Below, piece after piece: positions 1-13,030 of a stretch of DNA of 64,000 nt (position 1 is its first letter; each line of letters opens with the position of its first letter). Below the pieces are notes generated by a model. The model was not told the DNA's origin. It saw only the letters and a list, made by a program, of their open reading frames with translations, and ran no database searches. The translations under genes were made by a program, and so were the position numbers. Source of the stretch: Ophiocordyceps camponoti-saundersi (nom. inval.) (taxonomy: Eukaryota > Ascomycota > Sordariomycetes > Hypocreales > Ophiocordycipitaceae); NCBI GenBank assembly GCA_003339415.1, contig PDHQ01000050.1, forward strand, positions 62,499 through 126,498, given 5' to 3'.

Positions 1-639
1 TAGCTTTAGCGTTAAGGCTATCGGTAAATATAATTATAAGCGTTTATTATTATAATAGCTTTAAGTTCTTAAGAATCTTATTTATTTAGATTAAGCTTAT
101 ACTTATAAGCGTTAAATTAATAAATTCGGCCTCCGTTAACGATAGCGTTATAAGCGTTTACTATTTTAATTTCTAGTATACGGGGCCTATACTAATAAAA
201 ACGATATATCCGGCTATTAAGTATCTTATATATAAATTATTTATAAAAAAGGTATTTATAAAAATATAAGGTTTTAAATCTTAAGGGCTATAAGCACCTC
301 TAAGCGTAAGGCCTAAGCTCTTTATACTATAAAGGTATTATATTAAATTCTTCTATATAAGAAGGTACGAGGCGGTTAGATTAAGGTTACTTTTATATAA
401 TTTACTATTTATAAAAGCTAAGTTAGGCCTTATACTATTAGAGAGATAATTTATACTACCTATCCTTTTTAGCTATTCTTTTTAAGGTATCGTAAGCGGC
501 TATATTTTCTAATTAGTAGGTATTTTAACCTTAGGCGGCTAGGGCGTTTATACGGCGTTCGTAACGCCTTCGCCGAATAGTTTAAGTATTTTAGTAATAT
601 ATTTCTCTTAATATATATAGATTATATATATAGTATAGT

Positions 640-1010
640 TCCTATAAAATTATAAGCTTAAAAAGGTAATAGGTTCGCCTAAGTTACGTAAATCCTATAA
701 TTTTTTTAAAATGCCCTTACTTTTATCTATAAGAGCGGCTATAAGCGCTATAATTATAATATTATTAACGTAAAGGAGTATAATAAATCCCTTAAGATAG
801 GTATAGATATAAAACTCGGATTTAAGTTATTACTATCTATAGCGTTTAAGGGCCTCGCTTACGTATATAAACTATATCGCGGGCGATAACTTAAGGCCGT
901 ATAGGGCTTAATTAAGCTTATATACTCGATTTATACCGTTTTCGAATAAATATAGCTAATCGACGAAAAATTCCTCCTAATAAGGGGCGTTTATAAACGC
1001 GTTAATAACG
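640..1010 (-). pseudogene. copia A reverse transcriptase relic, YVDD box mutated to YVNN
   Basis: Conceptual minus-strand reading gives an ALYGLKLSP-like block near 940, then GFIILLYVNN (catalytic box at 758-772) followed by DKSKGILKKL and DLRNLGE, the standard copia RVT_2 order. The two catalytic aspartates read Asn-Asn. Both changes are G-to-A at TpG, exactly what RIP of CpA on the other strand makes. The enzyme is dead. Confidence 0.75.
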
Positions 1011-1839
1011 TTAAATTATTACTATTCGAGATCTTAGGAGGCTATAATCGATAAGAATACTCGAATAGAAGAGAGGTATACGATAGCGGTATAAAGGTCC
1101 TTAATAAAGTATAAGGCCTTTTCTTTATCCCCTCTTATATATTAGCGTGCTTTAATAATTATAGTTTTATTCTTAGGCGTTTTTATCGTAAATACTTATT
1201 TACTAGGTAAAACTTACTTACCGATAAGTTAATTAATAAGATCCTAAGTTTGTTAACTATATAAAGCTTTAATTTTCGTATTTATCGCTAGGCGCTAGTA
1301 GGAGAGATAATCGGGTCGCTTACGGATATCCTACTAGCCCTTAGGCGTTAATAGTATTAAAATATTAAATATAGCGTTAATCGGAAGGATAAAGTCGGGA
1401 ATCTCTGCCTCTTCCTTATCGATATTATAGAAGATAGCGTTAGTAGTAGATTTAGCTATAGCGGCTATTATAAAATAAGTCTTGCGATTAGTAGTAAGTA
1501 TTATAGCCTTATTCCTTAGCTTAGCTTATAAAGGAGCTTCTTTATTAGCTAGATTATTAAATTAAGTATTATAGGGCGTTTAATCGGGCGTAAAGAATTA
1601 TATTATATTTAGAGGCGTAGCTAGTTTTTTAGATTAAAAAGGGCCTACGGTTTTATTACTTAAATTAAGTATATTTCCCGCCTTAAGGTTATTAGTAGGC
1701 TCTTATAAGCCTTAATCGCTAGAATAATTATAATTATTATCGTTATTATTATTATTAATATTATTAGGTCCGAATCGGAAGAATTCGTCTTTATTAAGTT
1801 AATCTTCCTAATCTTCCTTAATCTTAAGCTCTGCGACGT

Positions 1840-2240
1840 ATTTAACTATTTAATCGAGCTTTAGATTAGCCGGGTTATAAAACCTAATATCTCTAGCCCT
1901 AATAATCTTATCTTCCTCGGGTAGATAGATCTTATAAATATGCCTATAAAGGCTTTCTATACTAATAAGGCGGCCTTCCTTAGCTTAAGGGGCTATTTTA
2001 GCGCTCTAAATTCGATATTAAGGAGGGATAATAACGTATACCTTATAACCCTATAATTATACGTATTTAATCGAATATTTATAAGGTATATAGATCGCGG
2101 CTATTACTATCTCGATAAGGCTTTAATTTTTCAGGTTAGCTATTAATAGAAATAAATTTTATATATAAGCGCTAGTATCGATAAAAAATAGCTATAATTT
2201 CTTAGGCAGCTTTATCTTAATATATATAGCCCTCGCGGTA
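1840..2240 (-). pseudogene. copia A integrase C-terminal region relic
   Basis: Minus-strand reading recovers a block with YRIQSAKIAP, GRLIGIESL, YKIYLPEEDK and IRARDIRFYNP. This corresponds to the conserved tail that follows the integrase core in copia polyproteins. Stops are frequent and come mainly from TGG/CAG-type codons converted to TAG/TAA. It is placed upstream of the reverse transcriptase in reading direction, as expected of copia and not of gypsy. Confidence 0.65.
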
Positions 2241-4177
2241 TTTATTAAAGTGCGCCTAGCGCGTTTAGCTTAGCTATTTTAGGCTAAGGTATAAGGGGTA
2301 TAAGTACGTAAAATAAAGCCTTCGTTTATAGCTTAATTTCTAATCTTTTATTACGTAAATTTAAGGGTATTATCGAAGCCTATTACTTAAACGTAGCAGC
2401 TGCTAGTAGTAGCGTTAACGCTACGTTTCTACGCTTTAAGCTATTTAAAAGCTTTATTACGGGTCTTCGTAAAAAGAACCTAATAATAGTTAATATAAGT
2501 ATCGATTCCGTAAAGTATATACTAATAACCCTTATAAGCTATTAGATAATATTAGATAAAATCTTAGAAGATATATTATAGGAAACTTATAGGTAGAATA
2601 GCGGGATTTTAACTAATTACGGCACCTACTTTTCTAAGTTAGTATACTCGGTAGTAGAATAATTCGAAGGTATTCTTCTTAATCGTGAGGCTAGATTTAT
2701 AGTAGGCTTCGAGGATCCTATCTTTACCTATATGCTTAAAGCGTTAATATATTACTATATAATTAACTTCCTTTTCTTTTATAAGTAAGGTAGCTATTAT
2801 AAGAGGCTTCTATACCTTAGCTCCCGTAATATTAGCGACGCCTCTTATCTTAGAGAGGTAGCAGACGGTGCGGCCTCGTTATTAAAAGCGTATTCCTTCG
2901 CTATCGATATGGATTTCCTTTCTATTAAGTTAATCGGCGGAAACGAGATTAACTAGAATATCTATATTATAAAATACCTTTTTAAAGGTAATCGAATAGC
3001 CGTTAGAAGCTATAATCGTAACGCTACCTTAGCTATAATAGAATAAAGGCTTACTATTTAACGCTATAAGGTATTAAGAGCTATTAAATTCTTTATATTA
3101 ATTAAACTATCCTTTATTATTAAAAAGGTATAAAGTATAGCTAATATCGATAATTATAGCGTTTTATAAAATAGGGCTATTACGACCTTTAAAGGTAATA
3201 TTAATAATATAAGCTACGGTGCTTTTCCCTACCGATATTATATCCGCGCTACTACTTACGGAACTTACGTTATTATTCTTATATTACTTAGGAATAGGTA
3301 GCGGCCGGAGCTTAGGGTAAAGAACCTAGTATTATTCCTTCGAGTAAATATAACCTCCTAGATAAATATTATAGCTATAATAAGAGAGGGTTATAATCTT
3401 ATTTATTATATTCGTATATTTTAGTATATAAGGTATAATATATATCTCCGTTAATAATAATAGCTTTAGCTTATTATTATTATTACTATTACCCTTATTC
3501 TCTAGCTTCTTTTTTAAAATTAATTCTATATTATAAAAAATGCCTTTTTACTTAATAAGTCGCAGCTTATCTCGAAATTAGTAATTCGTAATAAAATATA
3601 TATATTAATATTATTAAAAGATAACTTAGAAGAGCTATTTATATTATAATCTTACTTCTTAGCGATAACGGGGTATAGGGTTTAGATAATATTAATAGCT
3701 TTCTAAGCGTAGATATATAATATTTTTTTAAAATTAGCCCCTATATCTTTATCCGTAATAATTTAATTCTAGAGGCCTTAAAGGTTCTTCTTAAAAGCTT
3801 TCTAACTTTTAATTATATTATCTTTTAGCTTAAGCTAATATTAATATTAAAAAACGTATTAAAGTTATATCTTCGTTAATATTTTAGCTTATTTTTTAGC
3901 TAAGAGATAGATATTATATATTATAGTATTTTTATCTTAGCTAAGCTAGGTAATATTACTAATAGCTTTACCGGAAAGGGATTATAAAACGATTCTTACG
4001 GTAATCTCTATTTTATTATTATATTTAATAGCTTTATTTTTATTAATAAGTTAGGTTAGAACCTTATTATTAAAGATAAATAGTTTTACCTTATTAATTC
4101 GGGCTACTACTATAAGAGATCTATATTACTTAATATAGCTTACAGCGCCCTTAAGCTTCGTATTACTAAAAGATAAA

Positions 4178-4182
4178 GATAT
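4178..4182. repeat. Target-site duplication GATAT, left copy
   Basis: Five bases immediately left of the 276-bp LTR starting at 4183. The same GATAT follows the right LTR at 21,311-21,315, which defines the insertion of the copia B element. Confidence 0.85.
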
Positions 4183-4458
4183 TATTAGACGGGCTATCCG
4201 TTACTAGTAACGTAAGGGTCCTAAAAAGAAGTATATTATCGCGATTACCCTCTCGTATATAACGTACGGGGAGGGTAGCTATCTAAATACCTAATCGAAC
4301 GTATAAAGTAATAGTAAGGAATATAAAAAGTAGAGTAGGGAGTTATAAAATTAGAAGGATCTCGTATAAAGGTTCCTTATAACTTAGGAAGGCCGTACGA
4401 AGGGACGAGGCTATAAGGATAATACGAGGCTATTAAGGTATCGTAAGATACCTTAATA
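4183..4458 (-). repeat. copia B LTR, left copy (3' LTR in reading direction)
   Basis: 276-bp direct repeat of 21,035-21,310. It begins TATTAGAC and ends CCTTAATA. The terminal TA pairs are what RIP makes of the canonical TG...CA LTR ends. Differences from the right copy that I compared are C/T or G/A transitions. Confidence 0.88.
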
Positions 4459-5340
4459 CTCGCAGTTTTTCTTTATAGTATACCGTGCGGCTTCCTTAGT
4501 AAGCGCTCGGTAGTAGTAAGTAATTATATCGCTTATACGGTCGAGGTTATTACGTAGCGAGAGCTATCGTACAGTGCGGAGTATCGTATAAAGTTTACTT
4601 ATATAGGGAGATATTTATACGGCGGGTAAGAGAAGATTACTTATTAAGAGAGTAATTTATCGGCTTCGTACGCTTAAGATCGGTATCGTTTTAAGGCTCG
4701 AAGGTTTTATACGTAGTAGAACTCGTACGCGTAGCCGAAGGTATAGGAGAGAGAGAGTATAAGGAAGGTAGCCGGTCGGTAGAAATTTTCGGGCTGCTAT
4801 TTATAGCTAGTAAGTCCTGCCGACTATAAGAAATACCTTCCTCTTTCTTTTATACGAAAGAAAGATTCTTCCCTTTTTTATTCTTTATAATAGTAGCTAT
4901 AATAGCACTATTATTATTATAACTATTACTATTATTAGTTACTATTATAGCCGCTATCTCCTTATACGACGACGAAGAATAAGAAAAAGAAAAATAAGAA
5001 ATTATATAATAACTATATTTATCGTTACGATCCTCGGGCGCTTTCCCTTTTCTAATAGGACTATTACTATTACTTTTAGGAGCGACGACGCTATCCGCGC
5101 TAAGTTCCTCTAAATAGCGATTAGCGTATATATTCTCTTTATACGAGGTATCTTTATAAATATAAGCTAATTATACGGTAAAACGAGGAACGTTACTATT
5201 TTTCGGCGACTTTTTATAATATAGCTTTACGCCTTTACGCTAGAGAGACGGCCGTTAAGCTTATCTCTAAAGTTATACGCCGCCCTAGCTATTATTAGGC
5301 GGTAATAATTTAGTCGGCCGGTTAGTTCCCGGTATAGGGC

Positions 5341-5720
5341 CCCTACGCCCGTCGCTACCTTTATCGTAATAGCGGTCCGTTCTTAAGTTACCGCTATATT
5401 CGCGGCTATTAGAGCGGGGCCTACGGGTCCTATATTTAGGATTCGAAGGGCCGGTATTATAATTATTTCCGGTCGCCCGATAACGAGGACGAAGATAAGG
5501 ATAAGGAAGAAGATAACGATAAAGATAATAAGGATAATAACGAAAACGAAAACGAAGACGAAGAAGATAATAATAAGGATAATAATAATAAGGAGGAAGA
5601 AGAGGGGGCTAGGGAGGAGGAGGATAAGTTAGACGACGACTCTAATAAAGAAAAGGAAGATAATAAAGATAATAACGATAACGATAACGATAAACTTATT
5701 ATATCGCTAGCGGTCCGTTC
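5341..5720. other. Extra segment of copia B with a purine-rich, acidic-coding tract on the plus strand
   Basis: Between about 5479 and 5700 the plus strand is almost pure purine, dominated by GAT, GAA, GAC and AAT/AAG triplets. It stays open in one plus-strand frame as a run of Asp, Glu, Asn and Lys. Undoing TpA back to TpG in GATAAT-type triplets would make it more acidic still. This lies downstream of RNase H in the element's own reading direction and antisense to it. It could be an antisense or captured ORF, or simply a low-complexity array; no family is recognised. Confidence 0.4.
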
Positions 5721-6079
5721 TCGCTATTATTAGGCAATATAAGGTAAAGGGCGGCGGCTATTTTATTCTTTTTATATAGCGTTAAATTTATAAGCTTAGG
5801 GGGCGGCGATAGTAGCGCGAGTTTTTCGATAACTACTTTTATCCTAATCGTAATTTTATTCGTCGTAATTAGTTATACGAGAGCGTTATTCGGGCCTTTC
5901 TTTATTATAGCGTCTGCTAAGTTATCTTTACTATTAATTTAGAATATCTTAGCAATTTCCTTTCTTTCGTATAATTCGCGTAAGGCTATAATATTAATTA
6001 TAAGCCTCTTCTCCCTCGTATTACTAAGCTTAACTAAGTAATTATAAAGGGAGTATAAGTTTATATAGAGTATAAGAGG

Positions 6080-6400
6080 GATATCCGGTAAGGAGAGACT
6101 ACGTATAATCTTCTAAAGCGTAATATTAAGGGCGATACTATTATCGATTCCTTATACGATACCGTATAATTTACTTATAAGCACGCTATATATTACTTTT
6201 TTATATTTTATTAAGGATTAGTATATAATATTACCGTAGATAAAGACTTTATTCTTCGTATAAGCTACCTTTTTACTTAGTATAATTATAAATCCTATTT
6301 ACGAAGATAGGTTTTTATTATTCGCGAATAAGCTATCGGTAAAGATCTAAAGCTTTATACGGGGGAGGTTAAGAGGAATAAAATATAGTCCCCGGTTAGC
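6080..6400 (-). pseudogene. copia B RNase H relic
   Basis: Minus-strand reading gives FTDSLFANNKNLSSQ-like sequence near 6345-6300, then GFIIIL. A later VIYSVLISKLYGIV-like block falls near 6200-6150. This matches the RNase H domain that ends copia polyproteins: the first catalytic Asp region, then the serine/glutamate helix. The block is interrupted by stops typical of RIP. Confidence 0.7.
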
Positions 6401-6905
6401 GTTTTTAATCTGCTATTATACGCGGGCATTTAGGGCGTTATAGTCTTCCTTTATCGGTTCCTAAACTTAAGTAGCGGCCGAGAGGTTATACGCTATTTCG
6501 GGCTAGTAAATTAACGAAATATACGCCCCTTATACGCGTTACGAGAGGTACGCCTATAGAGCGTTTTCTTAAGCTAGGTTAATAACTTATAGTGCCTTAG
6601 CTTATCCCTTCTATATAAAGAGAATACTATTACCTTCGAGGGAAATTCGTCCGCTATTAAATTCGATTAGCGTCTTATGCGAGAGGCGTGTTTTTAGCTT
6701 CGCACGAAGGTTCTATTACTTAAAGGATTCTTCCTCGAGGGCTAAGAAGGCGGGAGAGATAAAAGAGAGGGTATCGTTAGTCTATATTCTTATAAGGCTA
6801 AAAGAATCCGGGCCGGTAAGTATAAAGAGAAAGCACGGGTCGTATATCGAAGTCGTTATCTTTAGGTTTATATAATAGTGCTTATAATACGTTTTAAACT
6901 AATAA

Positions 6906-6910
6906 ACGCC
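6906..6910. repeat. Target-site duplication ACGCC, left copy
   Basis: Five bases abutting the left 594-bp LTR. The identical ACGCC follows the right LTR at 17,076-17,080. Confidence 0.9.
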
Positions 6911-7504
6911 TAATATGCGCTTATACGTATAATCTACTAATAGTTATATATACTAAGCTAGTTACTAAATATAGTATATAGGAAAGAGAGATAAGCTAGC
7001 TACTAATTATAAAATTATAAAATAGCTACTATAAAAAGTATAAGTATAAGTAAGAGTCTTTTAAGAATTAAAATAATAATTATAAAAGAATCTAAATTAT
7101 TACCTAAAGGAATATTAGGCTAATTATATAGCTAGGAGCTTAAGGAAGATTTCCTAATATAATCTTAAAAGTATTTACCTAAGGGGATTTTACGGTGATT
7201 TCCGAGTATATTAGTAAAATAGAGATTTCCTAGTACGCGGTGATTTCCTAATATATAGGGATTTCCTAGTAAAATCCGGAGATTTCTAAAGGTATATTTT
7301 AATACTAAATCTTACTAGAAATCTTAGTAAAATCCTAAAAGTTATTATAGAGAAATCTTAAGAGGAAATCCTAGTAATTTCCTAAGCGTAAAGGTAATAA
7401 AGTTTCTAGGGGAAATCTAAGTAAAATCCTAAGTTAGGAAATTTTAGGGAAATATTATAAGAGGTTAAGCGATTTATAGGGGTATTATTACACGTCCCGT
7501 ATTA
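6911..7504 (-). repeat. gypsy LTR, left copy (3' LTR)
   Basis: 594-bp direct repeat of 16,482-17,075. It begins TAATATGCGC and ends CCCGTATTA, consistent with TG...CA ends changed to TA by RIP. The differences from the other copy that I compared are transitions. Confidence 0.92.
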
Positions 7505-10500
7505 ACTTCCCGGGCCGGAAAAGAATTCTAATAGCCTTATTAACTCCCTATTTTACTTTAGAAACTATTATTATACTTAAAGGCTTTTCTATATTAACTT
7601 TAATAACTATATTTATTTATAAATTAAGAAATATTATCGGGGATCTGCGTATAAAGAACTAAATTAATCCGTATAAGGTAGGAAAGAAATAAAAAAATAA
7701 GATAAGAATAATAAAGGAGAATTGCAATATATATTAGATATATATAGAAGAATATACGTTATAGTAAAGGGTATTATAATATTAAGAAAGAAAAATAGAA
7801 ATAATAGGGACGCGACGTAATATACGAATTAAAGGAATAGAATAAAGGAAAATATCTTACTATCCTTATTATATAAACTAGCGTTTATAATAATATAAGA
7901 GCGAATACGGATAATCTTACTATAACTACTATAAGAGATATAGTTTATAGCTTTAGGTATAATATACTCTGCGAAGACGGAGGCGTCTAAGATATTATAA
8001 ATAGTAGTAGGGTTAACTATATTACGGATAATTATACTTATCTTTAAGCGTATATCGTAAGTAGTCGCTATAAATAGGCTTTATATAGCTAGTTATTACG
8101 GCCGATATTCTTTCTTTATTTATAGCGTATAGAGTATAGGATAAATAGTATATAACTAGTACTATATCGTAAAGATATTAAAAAATAATATTAAAAGTAT
8201 ATTAATTTATAGGGTTCTTACCTAAGCTTAGTAGATATAATAGTTATTACTTTTTAATAGTTAAATAACTTAGAGATCTATTACTTATTAATAGTTAAAT
8301 AGATATAAAGACCGTTACGTATTAATAGTTAAACGGTGCGACGCGAGTTCTTAGTATAGAGCGCGTTATTAATATATTTCTTTACTATAGTTTATGCCGA
8401 TACTATATAGAGAGCTAAGGAATACTTTAATCTATCGTTATATTAACGAAAAGGTCCGTATTAATAAGTTTAATAGTTATAATATATTTAGTATTATTAG
8501 AGGGTTTAACTAAGCTACTTATCTAACTATATAGCTTTTTAGTAATATTATCGGGAGCTATCTTAACTAAATCTAAGATATTAAAGACCGGAATACTATT
8601 AAGGTTTAGGGTTATTTTAGTTCCGATAATATCGCTCTAAGCCGATAAAAGTATATAATTAATAATAATAGCTAGTAGTAGCGTAATAATATTTTCGCTA
8701 AGTAGATACGTTTATTCTCTTATATAAATATACGAGTTCTAATAGTTCCTCTCGTAAAACTTTAGAATTTTTCCTAAATTATTAAGCGCGGATTTCTTAT
8801 TAATAAATATAGTAACCTTATTAATATCGATTAATATGTTCTTAAGAGCGGGAGTATTAAGTAAAATAGGTATAAGAATAGGGAAATCGATAACCTATTT
8901 ATTACTAATATTAAATATTTTCGCTATATAACTTAAGCTAAAGGAAATATTATATTTAGTAAGGCACTTATTAAAATATATTACCTAAATTAAGGTAATA
9001 TTTATATCTTAAAATACTAAAGCTTACTTATTATAATATATTATAAAAAAAGTAGGCGAGTATTTAATAACCTAAATTAGACTATTATAACGAGTTATTA
9101 GAAAGTTATTATTAGCTTTTTTAATATTTTTAGCTTCTAAAATTTCTTAAAATTAGATAGTAATTTTAGAAACGGTTATAGGAGTTATAAGTTATTAAGA
9201 GGCGGAACGAGTTTATCTATTAGGAGTTCTAAGGACGCTTTATTAAGTAGGAGAAAGAGGAGTAATAGATCGCCTTACTAAGGATTTCCTAAAAATAGGA
9301 GTAGCTCCCTTAACCTTAATCTCTTTTTCTATAGCCGCTAATACTATTTATTTTATCTTACTAAGGTAGTTAATATATAAGATAATAGCTAGGATCCTCT
9401 TAATCTCCTTTAATTTTTTAGAGTCTTAGTAAACTTACCTATTAACTAGGCCCTTAATATAATCTTTTATAATTTCTAATAGCGCGTACGCGTCGTAGTA
9501 GTTCTTTTTAGGTTATTCGGACTACGGAAAGATATTCCCTTTAATATCGGTAAGGGAGTATAAAAGCGTAGGATAGGCACGGCTTCTTATTAGGGTAGCT
9601 AGTACTTTAAAGGCAAAGCTAGCGGTAAAAGAAAATATTACGGTAATTTATCGAGTTAAATATTTAAGCGCTATAATTTTAGAAATATTAGGTAAAGAGC
9701 GATTAGAGCTAGAGTTATTATTTAAAAGTAAGTGCTCGGAATTATAGTCTTCGTTATTAGGGAGTTTTTCGCTATTAGCTTATCTTTTTACTTTTCGGTT
9801 AATATAGTAAATATAACTATCTAATTTACTAAAAGATAGATCGTAGCTTTCTACCTAGAGTGCTTATTTCTAAGTAACGAATATTATATAGTTATTCGAT
9901 TTTTAGTTATTAAATTTATAGGTAAGTAACTTAAACGAATACTAGAGTTCGGCGAGGTTTCTAAATAGCTAAATAGCTCTTTTAAAGCTTTCGAATATAA
10001 GAGTTAAGGGAGTGCGAATTAGCTATTCGTAAAATAGCTTACGGTATATCTTATCGCGGGAACGATAAGGATCGCTATAAGGAGGATTAATTTTAAGTAT
10101 AAAAGAAAGAAAATAATATAATAATAATAAAAGAAATTAGAAGATAAAAGGGAATAACTATAAAAAGAATAAATATAATATATAGGAAAGATATAATAAA
10201 AATATAAAATATAAAAGGGGATAATAGAGGATAAATAGAAGAGAGAAAAGGTAAGAGAGAAAAGGTAGGAAAATAAAGGGAAATCCGGTATAAACGGCGA
10301 CGCGTTAAGTTTATTATTTCCTAGAGATTTTATACGTTTATTACCAGGTAACTTATTTACCTTATTCTAATAGCCGGTACTTTTTAAAAGTATTTGCACG
10401 TTTTTTCCTAGTAATATCTAGCTAGGCTTTTAACTTATCCTTTTCTTTCTCGAATTCTTCGATTATCTTCTTTTATTAGAAATCCTTTTCGGCTACCTAC

Positions 10501-10639
10501 TAATTATTATTATTCGGGTATCTTTTCTAATATATAAGATACTTTATTTAAGTAGCACTTTATTCTCTTTTAACTTTTCTCCTATCGAGGATTCGTTTAA
10601 TCTTATAATTATCGGTATTAAGCTTAGGGCTAAGTTATT

Positions 10640-10800
10640 CTCTTAAAGCGTTAGCTAGTTAAAGTTATATAACTAATATAATAAGATAGATATTTATAGA
10701 GTTATCGAGATCTAGTCGATAAGCTAGATAGCCGATTTATTCGATTACGCGGAAGGGCTTAGTTTACCGTTTTAAAAGCTTCGCTACTTATTCGTTAGGA
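10640..10800 (-). pseudogene. gypsy integrase C-terminal (GPY/F-like) relic
   Basis: Minus-strand reading gives TKPFRVIE, then IGYLAYRLDL and a SINIYLIILVI-like block. This corresponds to the conserved end of gypsy integrase (GPF-v-eri-g-AYrLeLP ... ihPvihV). Stops interrupt it. It lies downstream of the reverse transcriptase, which supports the gypsy assignment. Confidence 0.7.
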
Positions 10801-12829
10801 ATAGAATATCTTTTCCTAAGTTTTAGCTAAACCTAATCGCCGGGCTTAAACTTAAGCTTCTAATATTTCTTATCGTAATATCGTTTTATCGTAGCTTAAG
10901 CGTAAGTAATAGAGATAACTACCTTATCCTTTAATATTTCCTAGGATCTAAGAGAAGCTTAATCGCCTAGATAATAGAAATTATCGTCTATTTAAAATCT
11001 AGTAAGTAACTTACTTAGCGTAATTTTAATAATTAAGGAGAAGGAGTTATTAAGAGAAAACTAAAAAGCTAGTAAGGCGTTAATTTATCGCTTTATTAGG
11101 AAATTAATAGCGAAGAATCTAAGAGCGATTTCGATAGTTTAGTTTTATTTTTCGGATAGACCGTTAGTTTAGGGGTAATATATAGTTAATATTAGGAGTT
11201 TAGTGCTAAAAGCAGACTATAAGGTCCTCTAAAGCTTAGATATAAACTTCGGATCCTAATTAGAGATAATTTACTTTAGGAGTTTTTAGTTATAATAAGT
11301 AAGCTTATAATATAGCCGCTAAGCTTATTCTTTAGTAGTAAAGTAATTATATTTAAGGGTTAAAATATATATTTTCGAGAACTTATCGGTAATAGTAAGG
11401 AGGGTATTATAGAATTTTCCTTTAGGTTTAGATTAAGGTAAGTTTTCTAAAAGGACCGGAGGAAGTCCGGTAATAAAATCTATTATAATTATATAAAAGG
11501 AAATCGCTAAGGAATAGATAGGAATTATTTCCCTAAGAGGAGGCTATTTATTAGTTTAATTATATTTATAAATATCGTATTTATTTACGAAATTATCGAT
11601 TTTTTTTTTAGTTAGGAAATAATAAAATTAAAGGAAAGTTTAGCTTATATATATTTTTAATTAGTATAAAATTTATAAAAATAATACTTAAAAATAATTT
11701 CTTTAGTATAGTTTTCGGGAATATAAAGTTATTATTAATTATTAATATTTTTAAGATATAATAAGCTATTTACTTAGATAAAAGGGAGTCTTTCCTAAGA
11801 GTCTTTATCTCTAAGTTACTCTAAGATTTCGGACTATCGTATATCGAGGAGATATTTTTCGGAAATCCTATATTAGAAGGCGTTATTAAGAATAGCTTTT
11901 AAGGAAATAAGTATATAGTCCTAGTTAATATAATCCTCCTAGATATCCTTAAGTTCTCCTTATCTTTTTTCTAAGATTACTTTTAAGGGAAGGCGTAAAA
12001 AAAAATTTACGAAAATATTAAAAATACTTAAGATATATTAAACTTTAAAAAAGTATTAACTTAAAAACTAAGAAGCGAGAGTAAGGTAATTATTACTTCT
12101 TATACTAATAGTAAAAGGAGAGGTTTATTTTATAATTATTAAAATTATAATATAATCCGTAAAAACTATAATCTTCGGTTTCCGGGTTCCGATTAAATAA
12201 GTTTAGAGTTTACGATAAGCTTATATTAAGTAGGAGATCTTAAGTTTAGTTAGCTAATATCTAATTTCGGCTAGTTTAAGGGTATAATTAAAATAATAGA
12301 TAAGTTTAATAGATTACTAAGGCGGAGCTAAAGATAGTTTCTAGAATTCCTCGTTATCGATATAAAAAAGATAAGCTATAAAATTATTTTTTTAGAAAGT
12401 ATCGATTTATAAAAAGAGTTAATAATTAGGAAAAAACTAACTAAGAGTAGCGTTATTATAAAGGGTATTAGTAATATTATTAAAATAGTTAGTTTTTTCC
12501 TTTATTAGGATAATCTTAAACTAAGAGGTAAAAGTATTTTTTTTTAGTTTAGTAATAGGTGCTTTATTTTCTTATTTTTCTTAGAATATTACTATTTTAT
12601 ATTTCTAAAGGGGGTTAATTTATTATATAAAATAGGGAATAAGATATCTTATCTATTTAACTAATCTAATCTACTACTTAAGATATTATAAAGTATTAAG
12701 AAACTTAATATCTTATAAGGCTTTTACCTAAGATTAAGTATTTATTAGTATAAATCTATTAACGTAGTATTTTAATATTTTTATAAATAAGTAATAAAGG
12801 AATAATTTAGGAGTAGAGAGGGAAAGATT

Positions 12830-13030
12830 TATACTAATAAAAAGATTAAATATAATAGATAGATACTTAACGTAATTTTTTAGAGAGTTAGAGAAGATTA
12901 CTATATCGTTAATATATCTAATAATATATACTTTATATAGTCGGAGAATATAATCGATAAATTTTTATATATAAGTAGGCGAATTTTTATACCTTATAAG
13001 AGCGACTATAGCTCTTTTTAATCCGCGGTA
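12830..13030 (-). pseudogene. gypsy reverse transcriptase core relic
   Basis: The minus-strand reading across 13,020-12,840 shows RYKNSPTYIQ-like sequence. It is followed by RYINDIVIFS (catalytic box at 12,902-12,916) and NSLKNYVKYL. This is the gypsy order ending in Y-x-D-D then a short hydrophobic strand and an E/N-hV-HL helix. The first catalytic Asp is Asn through a TpG-to-TpA change, while the second Asp, preceded by C, was spared. Confidence 0.8.

Larger units (their letters stand above)
1..4177 (-). mobile_element. RIP-degraded Ty1/copia retrotransposon relic (oldest layer, copia A)
   Basis: Read on the minus strand, this stretch still shows a copia pol in the order integrase, then reverse transcriptase. 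The integrase C-terminus lies near 2240-1850, with the RLIGIESLYRHIYKIYLPEED...IRARDI-type block typical of copia. The reverse transcriptase lies near 1010-640, with KALYGLK and a catalytic YVDD box now reading YVNN. Every reading frame is broken by stops and ATG is almost absent. The left end runs off the window, so its 3' LTR is not visible. The right end is cut at 4177 by insertion of the next element, and its 5' part probably continues at 21,316. Family assignment rests on the motif order and is fairly secure; exact ends are not. Confidence 0.75.
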
